Of a DNA stretch of 64,000 bases, positions 52,426 through 60,268 are shown one piece after another. The position numbers and the translations under genes were made by a program. The notes under the pieces were generated by a model. It was given only the letters and a program-made list of their open reading frames with translations. It was not told the origin of the DNA and searched no databases. The DNA is from Escherichia fergusonii ATCC 35469 (GTDB lineage: Bacteria; Pseudomonadota; Gammaproteobacteria; Enterobacterales; Enterobacteriaceae), in assembly GCF_000026225.1 (NCBI RefSeq), contig NC_011740.1, positions 4,154,001 through 4,218,000 on the forward strand, given 5' to 3'. Each line of letters opens with the position of its first letter. The stretch's first letter is position 1.

Positions 52426-52702
52426 CGCTTGCCATAACAGTGGCGGATTCTGTAGCCACGCTAAGCATGGATTGAAATCGTTTCTGCAATGCCTGGTAAT
52501 CCAGCAAATCCATTTCAGCTAAATCTTCTGGCACCAGTCCGGTCATTGCCGCCATTAGCGGTTCATCCCATTCTTCTGGTTTTTCGCTGATCCGGCGCGC
52601 GTTGCGCATATCTTTTACTTTCAGGCGACGTAATTGCAGCGTGTCGATATTATTTCCTGCTGCCGACGTAAATGGAAACTGCAAGATATAATGTTCTTTC
52701 AT
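52385..52702 (-). CDS. Tail assembly chaperone (gpE/TAC)
   Basis: A 105-residue tail assembly chaperone, position and character like P2 gpE or Mu gp41: a compact N-terminal beta-rich part (YILQFPFTSAAGNNIDTLQLRRLKV) and a helical C-terminus. It chaperones the tape measure with its frameshifted long form. It sits between tube and tape measure genes, the invariant place for this gene. Confidence 0.82.
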   Translation of the reverse strand: MKEHYILQFPFTSAAGNNIDTLQLRRLKVKDMRNARRISEKPEEWDEPLMAAMTGLVPEDLAEMDLLDYQALQKRFQSMLSVATESATVMASDGVTGEMVSLSAQ

Positions 52703-52752
52703 TTTGTGTCCTTATTTATTTTGCAAAGTTCGGGGCCGTAGCCCCGAATAAC

Positions 52753-53277
52753 TTAGCCACCGATGTTATTGCGATAGGTACTTAATTGATCCACACCATT
52801 AACCCGGAAAATATTGGCCATATAATCAAGTTCAAGCAGCGTTTCACCATCAACTACTTGTTTAATATAAGTGCAACCAAAGGCGCTGCTGAATTCCGGG
52901 TTTTCATTCTGTTTAAATGTGCCCAGTGGATTCTTTTTAAACATCACGGTTAAATGTGTCACTAACGCTAATTGATTCGCTTTCCCCTGGGAGTTATAGC
53001 AATCAATACTGGAGCGGCACTGTAATGCCACCGCCTGCCACGGGTTTGCCGTTTTACGCATGACGTCCTGATAAAAGGAGTTCCATTTAATTTCGCCCTC
53101 CAGTTTATCGAAACCTGCCGGGAGTTCGATTTTGCCGACCATACCCAGTGCCTTATGCTCTTGCATAATTAAACTGACATCCGGCAATTTAATTTCGGTT
53201 GCACGACCTAAAAGGTTATTACCATCGAGATAAATATTGGCGTTGGTAATACGGTTAATTTGAATTTTTCCAGCCAT
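52753..53277 (-). CDS. Major tail tube protein (gpFII type)
   Basis: A 174-residue contractile tail tube protein with the family start INRITNANIYLDGNNLLGRATEIKLPD and the segment HKALGMVGKIELPAGFDKLEGEIKW. It polymerises as the inner tube around the tape measure. The start codon overlaps the sheath stop by one base (TAATG), so stoichiometry is coupled. Confidence 0.92.
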   Translation of the reverse strand: MAGKIQINRITNANIYLDGNNLLGRATEIKLPDVSLIMQEHKALGMVGKIELPAGFDKLEGEIKWNSFYQDVMRKTANPWQAVALQCRSSIDCYNSQGKANQLALVTHLTVMFKKNPLGTFKQNENPEFSSAFGCTYIKQVVDGETLLELDYMANIFRVNGVDQLSTYRNNIGG

Positions 53278-54701
53278 TAGCTATTGCTCTCCAGAGAGAC
53301 TAAATATTCAGAAGTAATTTCAGTTTCAAACGTCAGACGTTCCAGCGGCGGTGGCGGGGTGAATTTATAGCTCAGCAATAAATGCCCGGCGCTGAGTTCG
53401 GTCGGTGAATTTCGCGCCGGATCGTACCAGCACTCAAAGCCAAGCAGTGCGCCGTCGGCAATCAGCTTACGGCCCCAGGTATTTACCGATTCGGTCAGGG
53501 CATCAATCAGCGCCTGATTAATCGGCATATCAATATACTGCTGACTGAAATAACGGATTGACTCATTAATTACATCGCCTGTCCGGCGGGCGTTTTCAAA
53601 GTTACGCATATGGGTCACGGTAGGCCATGCCGCTGTGCGGTTGCCCCACAAGCGCAGACCAGAGCCGTAACTATTGAAAATAGTGGTAATGCCGTTTTCG
53701 TTGAGCTGATTCACTTCGCTTTGAGGATCATCAATCATTGCGGAAAGCGAACGTTCAATACCGGTAATACCCTGAATTTCCTGGTTTGAGTTGCTCCACC
53801 AGAAACCTTTTTCGAGGTCTACTTTGGCACGTAGCCCGGCAGCGCGCGAAGAGAGCGGTTCGAGAACTTCCTGGTTAGTGATGCCATCGTAAACTTTGAC
53901 GTGTGGGTAACATAAACGCGCACGATCAGAGCTGGTGTTGAAGTTGATAGCCCCTTGCGAACCGCGTCCTGCCAATACCTGCTGGAATGTCGTCCCAATC
54001 GGGGCATCAATGTAGGTAATCGCACCAAGTTTTTCCGCTTGTGCAATCAGCTCGGTAGTTACTGATTTTTGCGTACAGAACACGGGAGCAAGCAGGATTT
54101 TGGCGTAGAAACCATACAGGTTATAGGTGTCCTGTAGCAGTTTCATCCCCGTGCGATCGCCTGCGGTATTAACGGCACCGATAATATCGGCTGCGGTGAC
54201 CTTTGTAGGGTCGCACCAGGAATAATAGGCGCAAACTTTCGCACCAGGAGGAATGTCGGCTCCTGTACGGGTAATTATGCCTGTTTGTTCATCTACGCTA
54301 AATGCTGCGGTGTTATAGGTTGATGAATTTGATGAAGAGGGCTTTAGAACCACGTTACGCACATTGCGGTGAGCGAGTTTCGCCTGGTTGTTAGCGTCAA
54401 AAGTGATACTCTCATTGCTGATGTTGGAGCCATGTTTTGCCGGATCCAGCACGTTAATCACCACCACCGTACCGGCACCGTGGTCATAAATCGCCTTCAG
54501 TGCCTGCGGGATCGTAAAGTTAGCCTGAGTCGAACCAAACTGCGCAGCATCGCTTTCAGAAAGGCATAATGTTGGTTTATTTACCGGACCACAGGGGGCC
54601 GTACCGATTAAAGCGATGACGGCGGATTTTACCGCTTTAACCGGACGCGGGCCGGTTTCAATTTCAATGGTTTCTACACCGTGCAGATAATTAGCTGCCA
54701 T
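53277..54701 (-). CDS. Tail sheath protein (gpFI/gpL type)
   Basis: A 474-residue contractile sheath protein. Typical segments are HGVETIEIETGPRPVKAVKSAVIALIGTAP near the start, SRAAGLRAKVDLEKGFWWSNSNQEIQGITG (about 285-315) and NRTAAWPTVTHMRNFENARRTGDVI (about 355-380). It shows the tail is of the contracting, R-type kind. The start at 54701 follows GGAGAGGAAA; the frame opens two codons earlier. Confidence 0.93.
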   Translation of the reverse strand: MAANYLHGVETIEIETGPRPVKAVKSAVIALIGTAPCGPVNKPTLCLSESDAAQFGSTQANFTIPQALKAIYDHGAGTVVVINVLDPAKHGSNISNESITFDANNQAKLAHRNVRNVVLKPSSSNSSTYNTAAFSVDEQTGIITRTGADIPPGAKVCAYYSWCDPTKVTAADIIGAVNTAGDRTGMKLLQDTYNLYGFYAKILLAPVFCTQKSVTTELIAQAEKLGAITYIDAPIGTTFQQVLAGRGSQGAINFNTSSDRARLCYPHVKVYDGITNQEVLEPLSSRAAGLRAKVDLEKGFWWSNSNQEIQGITGIERSLSAMIDDPQSEVNQLNENGITTIFNSYGSGLRLWGNRTAAWPTVTHMRNFENARRTGDVINESIRYFSQQYIDMPINQALIDALTESVNTWGRKLIADGALLGFECWYDPARNSPTELSAGHLLLSYKFTPPPPLERLTFETEITSEYLVSLESNS

Positions 54702-54888
54702 GTACAATTTCCTCTCCGTTATTTTGTTCTTCCTGAGTGATGACAGGTGTCAGATGATTGCGGGCAATCATGGTCATGACCCACTCGTTGTCTTCTGGCA
54801 GATCAATTTCACTGTTCGGCCACAATAAGATTTCTTGTCCGTCGGCAAGGGTGACGCCGCTTGCCGGGCCGTTGTAGATGTATTTCAT
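54691..54888 (-). CDS. DUF2635 small phage protein (Mu gpK-like)
   Basis: A 65-residue protein with the DUF2635 pattern (KYIYNGPASGVTLADGQEILLWPNSEIDLPEDNEWV). In Mu-like phages it lies just before the sheath gene, as here. Function unknown. Its start overlaps the previous gene's stop by 4 bases. Confidence 0.82.
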   Translation of the reverse strand: MKYIYNGPASGVTLADGQEILLWPNSEIDLPEDNEWVMTMIARNHLTPVITQEEQNNGEEIVHGS

Positions 54889-55340
54889 TCAGTTTCCTCG
54901 TAATTAACTTCAGTAAGCAGGGTAAGGTCCGTGCTTTCCCGTTTCGCGATAAACAGCGAGCTGGTCGCCATTTCCAGGATGTAGCGGCAGAAACCACCGC
55001 TCTCGCCTGCATTGATTTCTTTTTCAAGCCAAAGAAGACGCTCGCAATCAGGAAGCTGGATCCCCCCCAGTGCGCTGCGTATGCGGTCCAGTGCGTTTAA
55101 CGCGTCACAATTTTTGCCAACAATAACGGTGGCAGTTAAACGGAGCGTTTGCTGTTGCACGAGAGCATCACTGCTTTCAGACATGGCAAATAGAGAACCG
55201 CTATAATTAATAATCACTGTAACTTGCTGCGTCTGCGGAATATATTTATGGGCATCAACCGATGAAATAGATACATCCATTTCGGGATTCTGTTCACATA
55301 ATCTGGTCACAACAGAATTCATTACTGATAAAATTTCCAT
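54885..55340 (-). CDS. Mu gp37-like tail terminator protein
   Basis: A 151-residue protein of the gp37/DUF1834 kind. In Mu this gene lies directly before K-L (DUF2635-sheath), the same order as here, and its product caps the tail. It is the first structural tail gene after a 117-base gap, which is where the head and packaging genes of a Mu-type phage would be expected. Confidence 0.75.
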   Translation of the reverse strand: MEILSVMNSVVTRLCEQNPEMDVSISSVDAHKYIPQTQQVTVIINYSGSLFAMSESSDALVQQQTLRLTATVIVGKNCDALNALDRIRSALGGIQLPDCERLLWLEKEINAGESGGFCRYILEMATSSLFIAKRESTDLTLLTEVNYEETE

Positions 55341-55457
55341 ATAGGGTATCCCTTAATTATCGCTGATTCGTTAACGCTCACTTCGTTATCGTTGAAATGT
55401 ATTCTGACGTAGTGAAGGTGAAGGATCTTTTAATCTGCTTTAGAGAAAAAATTGAAT
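55341..55457 (-). other. Short non-coding gap where phage head genes would lie
   Basis: A 117-base gap without a gene, between the DUF2730 gene and the gp37-like gene. In Mu-type phages the small packaging genes, large terminase, portal, protease/scaffold, capsid and neck genes occupy this place. No remnant of them is visible. Confidence 0.7.
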
Positions 55458-55772
55458 TTAATAGCTACCGCGTTGTAATAGCTCTATTTTGCTATATAAG
55501 GCATCCAGCTTTGCTTCTAATACTGCCTGGCCACGAAGATAATCTTCTCTGCGGACATAATGCAGCGGAAGCTCGGCACGAAATTCGAGAAATTCTCTTT
55601 CCAGTTTCGACCAGTTTGTTTCTGATTCCCGGCGCGCGTTTTCCAGAGATTCAAAACGCTCATTAAGTCTTTTTTCAATTTGCGCTAACAGCAATTTTCC
55701 GGCAGCAAACATTAATCCAACGAAGGAAAGCATAAGGGAGATCACTTCCCAAAAATCGATACTGAGTTTCAT
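55458..55772 (-). CDS. DUF2730 phage protein (Mu gp25-like)
   Basis: A 104-residue protein with an N-terminal transmembrane segment (FWEVISLMLSFVGLMFAAGKLLL) and a charged coiled coil (ERFESLENARRESETNWSKLEREFLE). It matches DUF2730, a Mu-like protein located between lysis and packaging genes. A membrane anchor plus coiled coil would suit a spanin-like or lysis-accessory role, but that is inference. Confidence 0.78.
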   Translation of the reverse strand: MKLSIDFWEVISLMLSFVGLMFAAGKLLLAQIEKRLNERFESLENARRESETNWSKLEREFLEFRAELPLHYVRREDYLRGQAVLEAKLDALYSKIELLQRGSY

Positions 55773-55784
55773 CGGCCCCTCTGA

Positions 55785-56390
55785 TTAGTGAAGACAGCTT
55801 GCCTGTCCCCAGAGTAAATAGCGGGCGGCGTGTTGATAGAGAATCATCTTTGGATAGCGACGATTTTCTCGCCAGTTCGTGGCGCTGCGCCCGGCGTTGA
55901 CTTGCTCAACATGACCAAACCAGAGAGTGGCATCTAGCCCTTTGGATACAGCCAGTTTTTTATCCCGATTAACCCATCCCTGACCGCCGTTATAGGCGCT
56001 TAGGGTAAACGCCATACGCTGACAATCATTTTTCGCAGAGATGTTTTTCCACAAATACTGGTCATATTGCACCAGCGCGCGAATCGCCCAGGTTGGGTTA
56101 TACGGTTTGTTTTCACGCAACTGCGGATACAACTGGCTTACCCATGTCGCTGTAGCAGGCATGAATTGCGCCATACCTTGTGCGCCAACGGGGGAACGTA
56201 CCATTGGCTGCCAGGCGGACTCCTGGTGTAATTGCCCGGCAAAGTCGGCCACTGGGGCATTCAGTCCCCAGACTTCTCGAGCGGTACGAATTAGTTCGTT
56301 TCGCCATGCCAGAGAGGCTCTCGGCGGTTCAGAGGCGTTGAGTGGGAAAAGAACGAAAATAATCATAGACGCGATATATTTCAGCCACAT
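55785..56390 (-). CDS. Exported lytic transglycosylase (endolysin)
   Basis: A 201-residue SLT-type transglycosylase. A signal-like hydrophobic start (YIASMIIFVLFPLNA) is followed by the catalytic Glu57 in QLHQESAWQP, GAQGMAQFMPAT (69-80) and AYNGGQGW. It cuts peptidoglycan to release particles. The ATG at 56390 follows the holin stop directly; the frame is open 33 codons further upstream inside holin, but that part is not protein-like. Confidence 0.85.
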   Translation of the reverse strand: MWLKYIASMIIFVLFPLNASEPPRASLAWRNELIRTAREVWGLNAPVADFAGQLHQESAWQPMVRSPVGAQGMAQFMPATATWVSQLYPQLRENKPYNPTWAIRALVQYDQYLWKNISAKNDCQRMAFTLSAYNGGQGWVNRDKKLAVSKGLDATLWFGHVEQVNAGRSATNWRENRRYPKMILYQHAARYLLWGQASCLH

Positions 56391-56392
56391 CA

Positions 56393-56680
56393 CTATAGCC
56401 CTAACGCGACGGAAAGGCAGACGGCAGCAACGATGATAGCCCGGCGAATCATTGCCGCCGCGCAGCAACGCGGTTCCTTCCAGGGGCAAAAAGAGTCAGG
56501 CCGTGCCCAGGGGAACAAACTGCGATCGAGCCAGTATCCCAGCACCGCGGAAAGCGAAACCAGGCTTAGTTTATAAATGACGACCGGGATTTGTGCTGAA
56601 GAGGTCCAGCCGATCACGACAAACAGCGCGACGGAAGCGACCAGCCAGCCGGAAAGCCGGGGAAATGTGATTTTTTTCAT
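56393..56680 (-). CDS. Putative holin
   Basis: A 95-residue membrane protein with about three hydrophobic segments (about 9-25, 32-48 and 76-95) and charged loops. It is the first gene of the leftward operon, directly before the transglycosylase, the usual place of a holin in Mu-like lysis cassettes. AGGAGAT lies before the ATG. It would time lysis of the producing cell. Confidence 0.75.
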   Translation of the reverse strand: MKKITFPRLSGWLVASVALFVVIGWTSSAQIPVVIYKLSLVSLSAVLGYWLDRSLFPWARPDSFCPWKEPRCCAAAMIRRAIIVAAVCLSVALGL

Positions 56681-56976
56681 ACGATATCTCCTGATAAATG
56701 AGCGTTTAGTGTCGTCAGAACCCGCCAGTGAAGAATGAAAAAAGCTTTAATAAATAAGTTTAAAAAATAGATTCTCTATAAATGAACATGCCCGCTAATA
56801 AATCCACCCGTCAATAAAAGAGCAAAAGGTGACCTGGCGAACAAGTGCATCATTATGCAGGGGAAAGATGATGGTGGATCGTAGGAATATTCGATAGTTA
56901 TTTGATTTTTAAAGTTTGTTTAAGAAAGTCAGCGACTGTGAGGGAAACGATCTTTTTACACTACAAGTAAAAATAA

Positions 56977-56996
56977 TACTGTATGTGTATACAGTA
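56977..56996 (+). promoter_or_regulatory. LexA (SOS) box upstream of the tailocin activator
   Basis: TACTGTATGTGTATACAGTA has the form CTGT-N8-ACAG with perfect outer symmetry (TACTGTAT...ATACAGTA). It is nearly the ideal E. coli LexA operator. It lies about 220 bases before the activator gene and just upstream of a TTGACA promoter element. Confidence 0.92.
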
Positions 56997-57017
56997 TCGT
57001 GTAAAATGATACACCTG

Positions 57018-57046
57018 TTGACAAGAAACATAACGCAAACAATATA
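57018..57046 (+). promoter_or_regulatory. Candidate promoter of the activator gene
   Basis: TTGACA (57018-57023) is followed after 17 bases by AATATA at 57041. The LexA box ends 21 bases upstream. A second, weaker promoter overlapping the LexA box itself (TTTACA at 56955) is also possible. Confidence 0.5.
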
Positions 57047-57217
57047 TCTATTTCATGAATTTATGGCGTTCATTAATATTAAAAATTTATATTTTTGTTA
57101 ATTGTTTATTTGTTTGTTGAATGTATTGAGTAGCAGTAATGACAACTGCTTAGCGTATATCCGTGGTTTTACACGCATCGGGTCTTATTCAGGATGCAAG
57201 ATATATGGAGATGAAAA

Positions 57218-57562
57218 ATGATACGAAAATCAAAAGAGATGGCCCGGACACCGGAGATCATTAACGACCTGGCTTTTCATGCATCGCAAGTTCTGATTGA
57301 AAGCATCAATCTCGACAGTTCATCGGCAGAAAATGTGGGCTTTGCCATTGCCGACCGAATGATGCGTAACTGGGGCGGACAAAGCATTTATTTCCCTAAG
57401 GGGATCTCCGGACGAGCATCGGAGCGTGACTACCAAATCTATAGCGAGTGCGATGGGCGCAACTACGCCGAATTAGCGAAGAAATATAATCTGACGCTGC
57501 AATGGATTTATAAGATTGTGAAGCGGGTGCACGCAGAAAAACAGCAGCAACGTCGGATGTAA
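57218..57562 (+). CDS. Mor/C-family transcription activator
   Basis: A 114-residue protein of the Mu Mor/C family. The N-terminal dimerisation part reads EIINDLAFHASQVLIESINLDSSSAENVGFAIADRMM; a central GGQSIYFPKG strand region (about 47-56) and a C-terminal helix-turn-helix (NYAELAKKYNLTLQWIYKIVKRVH) follow. Mu Mor and C switch on middle and late transcription. Here the gene is divergent from the tail operon and under a LexA box, so it probably links DNA damage to tailocin production. GGAG precedes the ATG. Confidence 0.88.
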   Translation: MIRKSKEMARTPEIINDLAFHASQVLIESINLDSSSAENVGFAIADRMMRNWGGQSIYFPKGISGRASERDYQIYSECDGRNYAELAKKYNLTLQWIYKIVKRVHAEKQQQRRM

Positions 57563-57615
57563 ATCGTCAGCATAAATGAGTCATTTAAAGGCTAATATCA
57601 GAAGTGGCTTGTCAT

Positions 57616-57646
57616 GGTGTAAGCGCTATAAGATAGCGCTTACACC
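57616..57646. terminator. Perfect 14-bp inverted repeat after the activator gene
   Basis: GGTGTAAGCGCTAT and its complement flank a 3-base loop, without mismatches and without a T-run. It lies 54 bases after the activator stop. It may stop or stabilise the activator mRNA, or be a boundary structure of the island. Confidence 0.6.
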
Positions 57647-57689
57647 AGCAAGACGATTTACGCCGCCGTGATATTGGGTTTAGATAATA

Positions 57690-57715
57690 CGCCGGGTGTA
57701 ATTCCCGGCGTTATT
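57690..57715. terminator. Terminator between the tailocin island and ezeT
   Basis: CGCCGGG pairs with CCCGGCG over TGTAATT and is followed by TTATTTC. Convergent genes lie on either side. Confidence 0.65.
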
Positions 57716-57733
57716 TCACGCCATCAGCCCTTA

Positions 57734-58663
57734 TTATTCTTGTGAATTCCCGCTGATTTCATTCTGGATAAGCGTCGCAATATTGTCATTCGATGCCGCT
57801 TGTGAACTAAATATCATCTTCTCACGCGCATACACCGCAAACTTATCTGCCAGATTCGAAGCAAACACCTTACTGGCATTCTCTGTCAGCAAATCGGTGA
57901 CGATATCATGGTGATTTTTATCCACTTTTCGGGCGATATTTCCCGCCTCTTTGTCCTTATTATACCGTTCATTGGTGCTTTCCCAGCTTACCGTCGCTGA
58001 GGTGGTTTTTATCATGACGTTTGTTTGGTAGCCTGCATCTTTGAGTTTTTTTAATGTTTGTAGCGGCGTAGCGGCATTACGAAATGTTCCTTCGACAACA
58101 ATGTTGAGTTTACCGACTATCGCTCTCTCAATTGCTCGTTCGACCGTTTCGCCGGAAAATTTCGCCGTATGGGTAACAAAATCATCCCCATAAGTTTGGT
58201 AGATATAATTAAAATCAGGGTGTAGAAACCGGAAATCATCACCGTTAATAATCATTATATTATTCTTTGTTTCCCTTTTTGCTAATTCAATCAGCGATGA
58301 TTTACCCGCTCCGGGTTGCCCACCTAAAACAAAACCAATGGGATGCTGTTGCGGTGTGACTTCATGATTTGTCAGACGCTGCCAAATAGAATCAAAAGAT
58401 ACTTTATTTTCTGAATGTGCAGTATTATTGAATTCACGCTGATATTGAGTTCTTACCTGCTGAAGGTGACTCTTTCCCTGTGTAAAATCAACAAATTCAG
58501 CTGGAGTGGAATAAAGATAATCGCGATAGCCGACTAATCGTGTGAGATCATCGACTGAATCCTGACATGACGAAATGGAGCGATTATCAACGATATTTGA
58601 TAAAAACGCGATGCACTGACTGGCTCCGTTTAAAAGAGCATCTTTTTCCATTAATGTAGCCAT
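57734..58663 (-). CDS. ezeT: EzeT-like self-inhibited zeta toxin
   Basis: A 309-residue zeta-family kinase. Walker A GGQPGAGKS (114-122) and the zeta core (INGDDFRFLHPDF, VVEGTFRN, Arg-rich C-terminal part) phosphorylate UDP-N-acetylglucosamine in this family, blocking peptidoglycan synthesis. The first about 80 residues form a helical domain; in E. coli EzeT this part acts as an antitoxin in cis, and no epsilon gene is nearby here. The ATG at 58663 follows AGGAG; a GTG two codons earlier is less likely. Confidence 0.85.
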   Translation of the reverse strand: MATLMEKDALLNGASQCIAFLSNIVDNRSISSCQDSVDDLTRLVGYRDYLYSTPAEFVDFTQGKSHLQQVRTQYQREFNNTAHSENKVSFDSIWQRLTNHEVTPQQHPIGFVLGGQPGAGKSSLIELAKRETKNNIMIINGDDFRFLHPDFNYIYQTYGDDFVTHTAKFSGETVERAIERAIVGKLNIVVEGTFRNAATPLQTLKKLKDAGYQTNVMIKTTSATVSWESTNERYNKDKEAGNIARKVDKNHHDIVTDLLTENASKVFASNLADKFAVYAREKMIFSSQAASNDNIATLIQNEISGNSQE

Positions 58664-58807
58664 TAACACTCCTGTTAAATGATATTTTTCGGTGATTATA
58701 ATACTGTTCTACAGGAGTGATTTTATTTTTCAGATATTATTTGATCTATGTTTTCAGTGAGGATGGCGTATAACAATTGGTGAGCGTTATACGCCAGTAG
58801 GAAAATA

Positions 58808-60157
58808 TTACTCAAACAAATTAAAATGCAGCTTCTGCACAACTTTCTCGGCATCTTCGCCTGGCACCAGGAAGCACAGGTTATGGCTGGAAGCACCATA
58901 GCAAATCATGCGAATATTAAACGGTTCCAGCACGCCAAAGACCTCTTTGCCAACGCCGCAGGCTTTTGACAGGTCATTACCAATCAATGCCACCAGCGCC
59001 AGACCTTCTTCCACTTCTACCCGGCACAGTGCAGACAGCTCCATCAACAGGGATTGTGTTAACAGGGTATCTCCCGTTGACGTCGAACCCGTAGTGTCGA
59101 GAGTCAATGCGATACTAACTTCAGAGGTCGTGATCAAATCAACCGAAATATTATGCCGTGCGAGAATGCCAAAAACTTCTGCAAGAAACCCGCGAGAATG
59201 CAGCATATTCAGGCTGTGCAAAGTGAGCAGAGTCTGATTGCGACGAAGCGCCAGCGCACGGAACAATGGCGGGTCTTCGGTTTTATTACACACCAGAGTG
59301 CCACCAGCACGAGGATCTTTGCTGGAACCGACAAACACCGGGATATCGCTGCGCACTGCAGGCAGTAACGTTGCCGGATGAAGTACTTTGGCACCAAAGG
59401 TTGCCATCTCAGCCGCTTCTTCAAAGGCGATTTCATCAATTCGTTTAGCATCAGGCACAACGCGCGGATCAGTAGTATAAATTCCCGGAACATCTGTCCA
59501 GATATCGACACGAGCAGCGTGTAATGCTTCTGCCAACAGTGCTGCGGTGTAGTCACTACCGCCGCGACCAAGTGTTGTAGTGCGCCCTTTACTTTCACTA
59601 CCAATAAAGCCCTGGGTGATGACTAATCCTTCACTGAGACGTGGGGTCAATTGCAGCGCAGACAGTTCCGCCAGCGCAGCAATATCTGGTTCTGCGCGGC
59701 CAAAACGATCATTAGTACGCATCACTTTACGCACATCGAACCACTGAGCCTGAACATTGCGTTCACGCAGAATCTCCACAAACAGCAGGGTAGACATCAG
59801 TTCGCCGTGGCTGACCAGTTCATCTGTTAATGCCGGAGAAGTTGCCAGCGCAGCTGCTTCCGCCAGCACCGTAATATTCTCCATCAGCCGTTCAATCTCA
59901 TCACGGATGACATTAGGGTAGCGCAGACGTTCTACAATTGAGAACTGAATATTGCGAATAGCATCGAGTTTTTCGAAACGTTCAGTAGGTTCCAGACCTT
60001 CAGCCAGTGCCACCAACAGATTAGTGATCCCGGCGGAAGCTGAGAGGACGACTAAACGTACATTGGTATCAGAAAGCACAATGTCAGCACTGCGATTCAT
60101 GGCGTCAAAATCAGCAACGCTGGTACCACCAAATTTAGAGACAACAATATCGGGCAT
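58808..60157 (-). CDS. lysC: Lysine-sensitive aspartokinase III
   Basis: A 449-residue enzyme that phosphorylates aspartate, the first step of the lysine, threonine and methionine pathway. The kinase domain has VSKFGGTSV (about 5-13) and TTTLGRGGSDYTAALL (about 195-210). Two C-terminal ACT domains (from about 300) bind lysine for feedback inhibition. The protein is about 97 percent identical by memory to K-12 LysC. The usual lysine riboswitch is not present upstream. Confidence 0.97.
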   Translation of the reverse strand: MPDIVVSKFGGTSVADFDAMNRSADIVLSDTNVRLVVLSASAGITNLLVALAEGLEPTERFEKLDAIRNIQFSIVERLRYPNVIRDEIERLMENITVLAEAAALATSPALTDELVSHGELMSTLLFVEILRERNVQAQWFDVRKVMRTNDRFGRAEPDIAALAELSALQLTPRLSEGLVITQGFIGSESKGRTTTLGRGGSDYTAALLAEALHAARVDIWTDVPGIYTTDPRVVPDAKRIDEIAFEEAAEMATFGAKVLHPATLLPAVRSDIPVFVGSSKDPRAGGTLVCNKTEDPPLFRALALRRNQTLLTLHSLNMLHSRGFLAEVFGILARHNISVDLITTSEVSIALTLDTTGSTSTGDTLLTQSLLMELSALCRVEVEEGLALVALIGNDLSKACGVGKEVFGVLEPFNIRMICYGASSHNLCFLVPGEDAEKVVQKLHFNLFE

Positions 60158-60239
60158 AACTACCTCGTGTCAGGGAGTGAAAGAAGCGACCATGGCACAA
60201 AGGCAGAACTGAAACCGGTGCAGGCGCAAACCGTATTTA

Positions 60240-60268
60240 TAAATAAAAGGTGCGGGGGAGGCTGTCAA
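60240..60268 (-). promoter_or_regulatory. Candidate lysC promoter with short leader
   Basis: On the minus strand TTGACA (60263-60268) is followed after 17 bases by TATTTA (60240-60245). The start would give a leader of roughly 75-80 nt to the lysC ATG. That leader has no L-box hallmarks and keeps only the promoter-proximal and ATG-proximal parts of the K-12 leader as I remember it. Confidence 0.55.

Larger units (their letters stand above)
56681..57217. promoter_or_regulatory. Divergent control region of the tailocin
   Basis: No gene. The region lies between the leftward lysis-tail operon and the rightward activator gene. It holds the LexA box and activator promoter on the right. Towards the left operon there is a perfect dyad TGCAT-CATT-ATGCA at 56846-56859, a candidate activator site. 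An AT-rich TTTATAGAGAAT-like stretch on the minus strand near 56770-56782 could be a -10 region lacking a good -35, as expected for a Mor/C-dependent promoter. Confidence 0.55.

Noticed and set aside
56391..56489. Longer N-terminus for the transglycosylase
   Set aside because: It would overlap most of the holin end with an Arg/Cys/Gly-rich stretch and hide the natural signal peptide.
41908..57562. A complete Mu-like or P2-like prophage
   Set aside because: No transposase or integrase, no repressor, no terminase, portal or capsid genes are present, and no flanking att-like duplication is visible.
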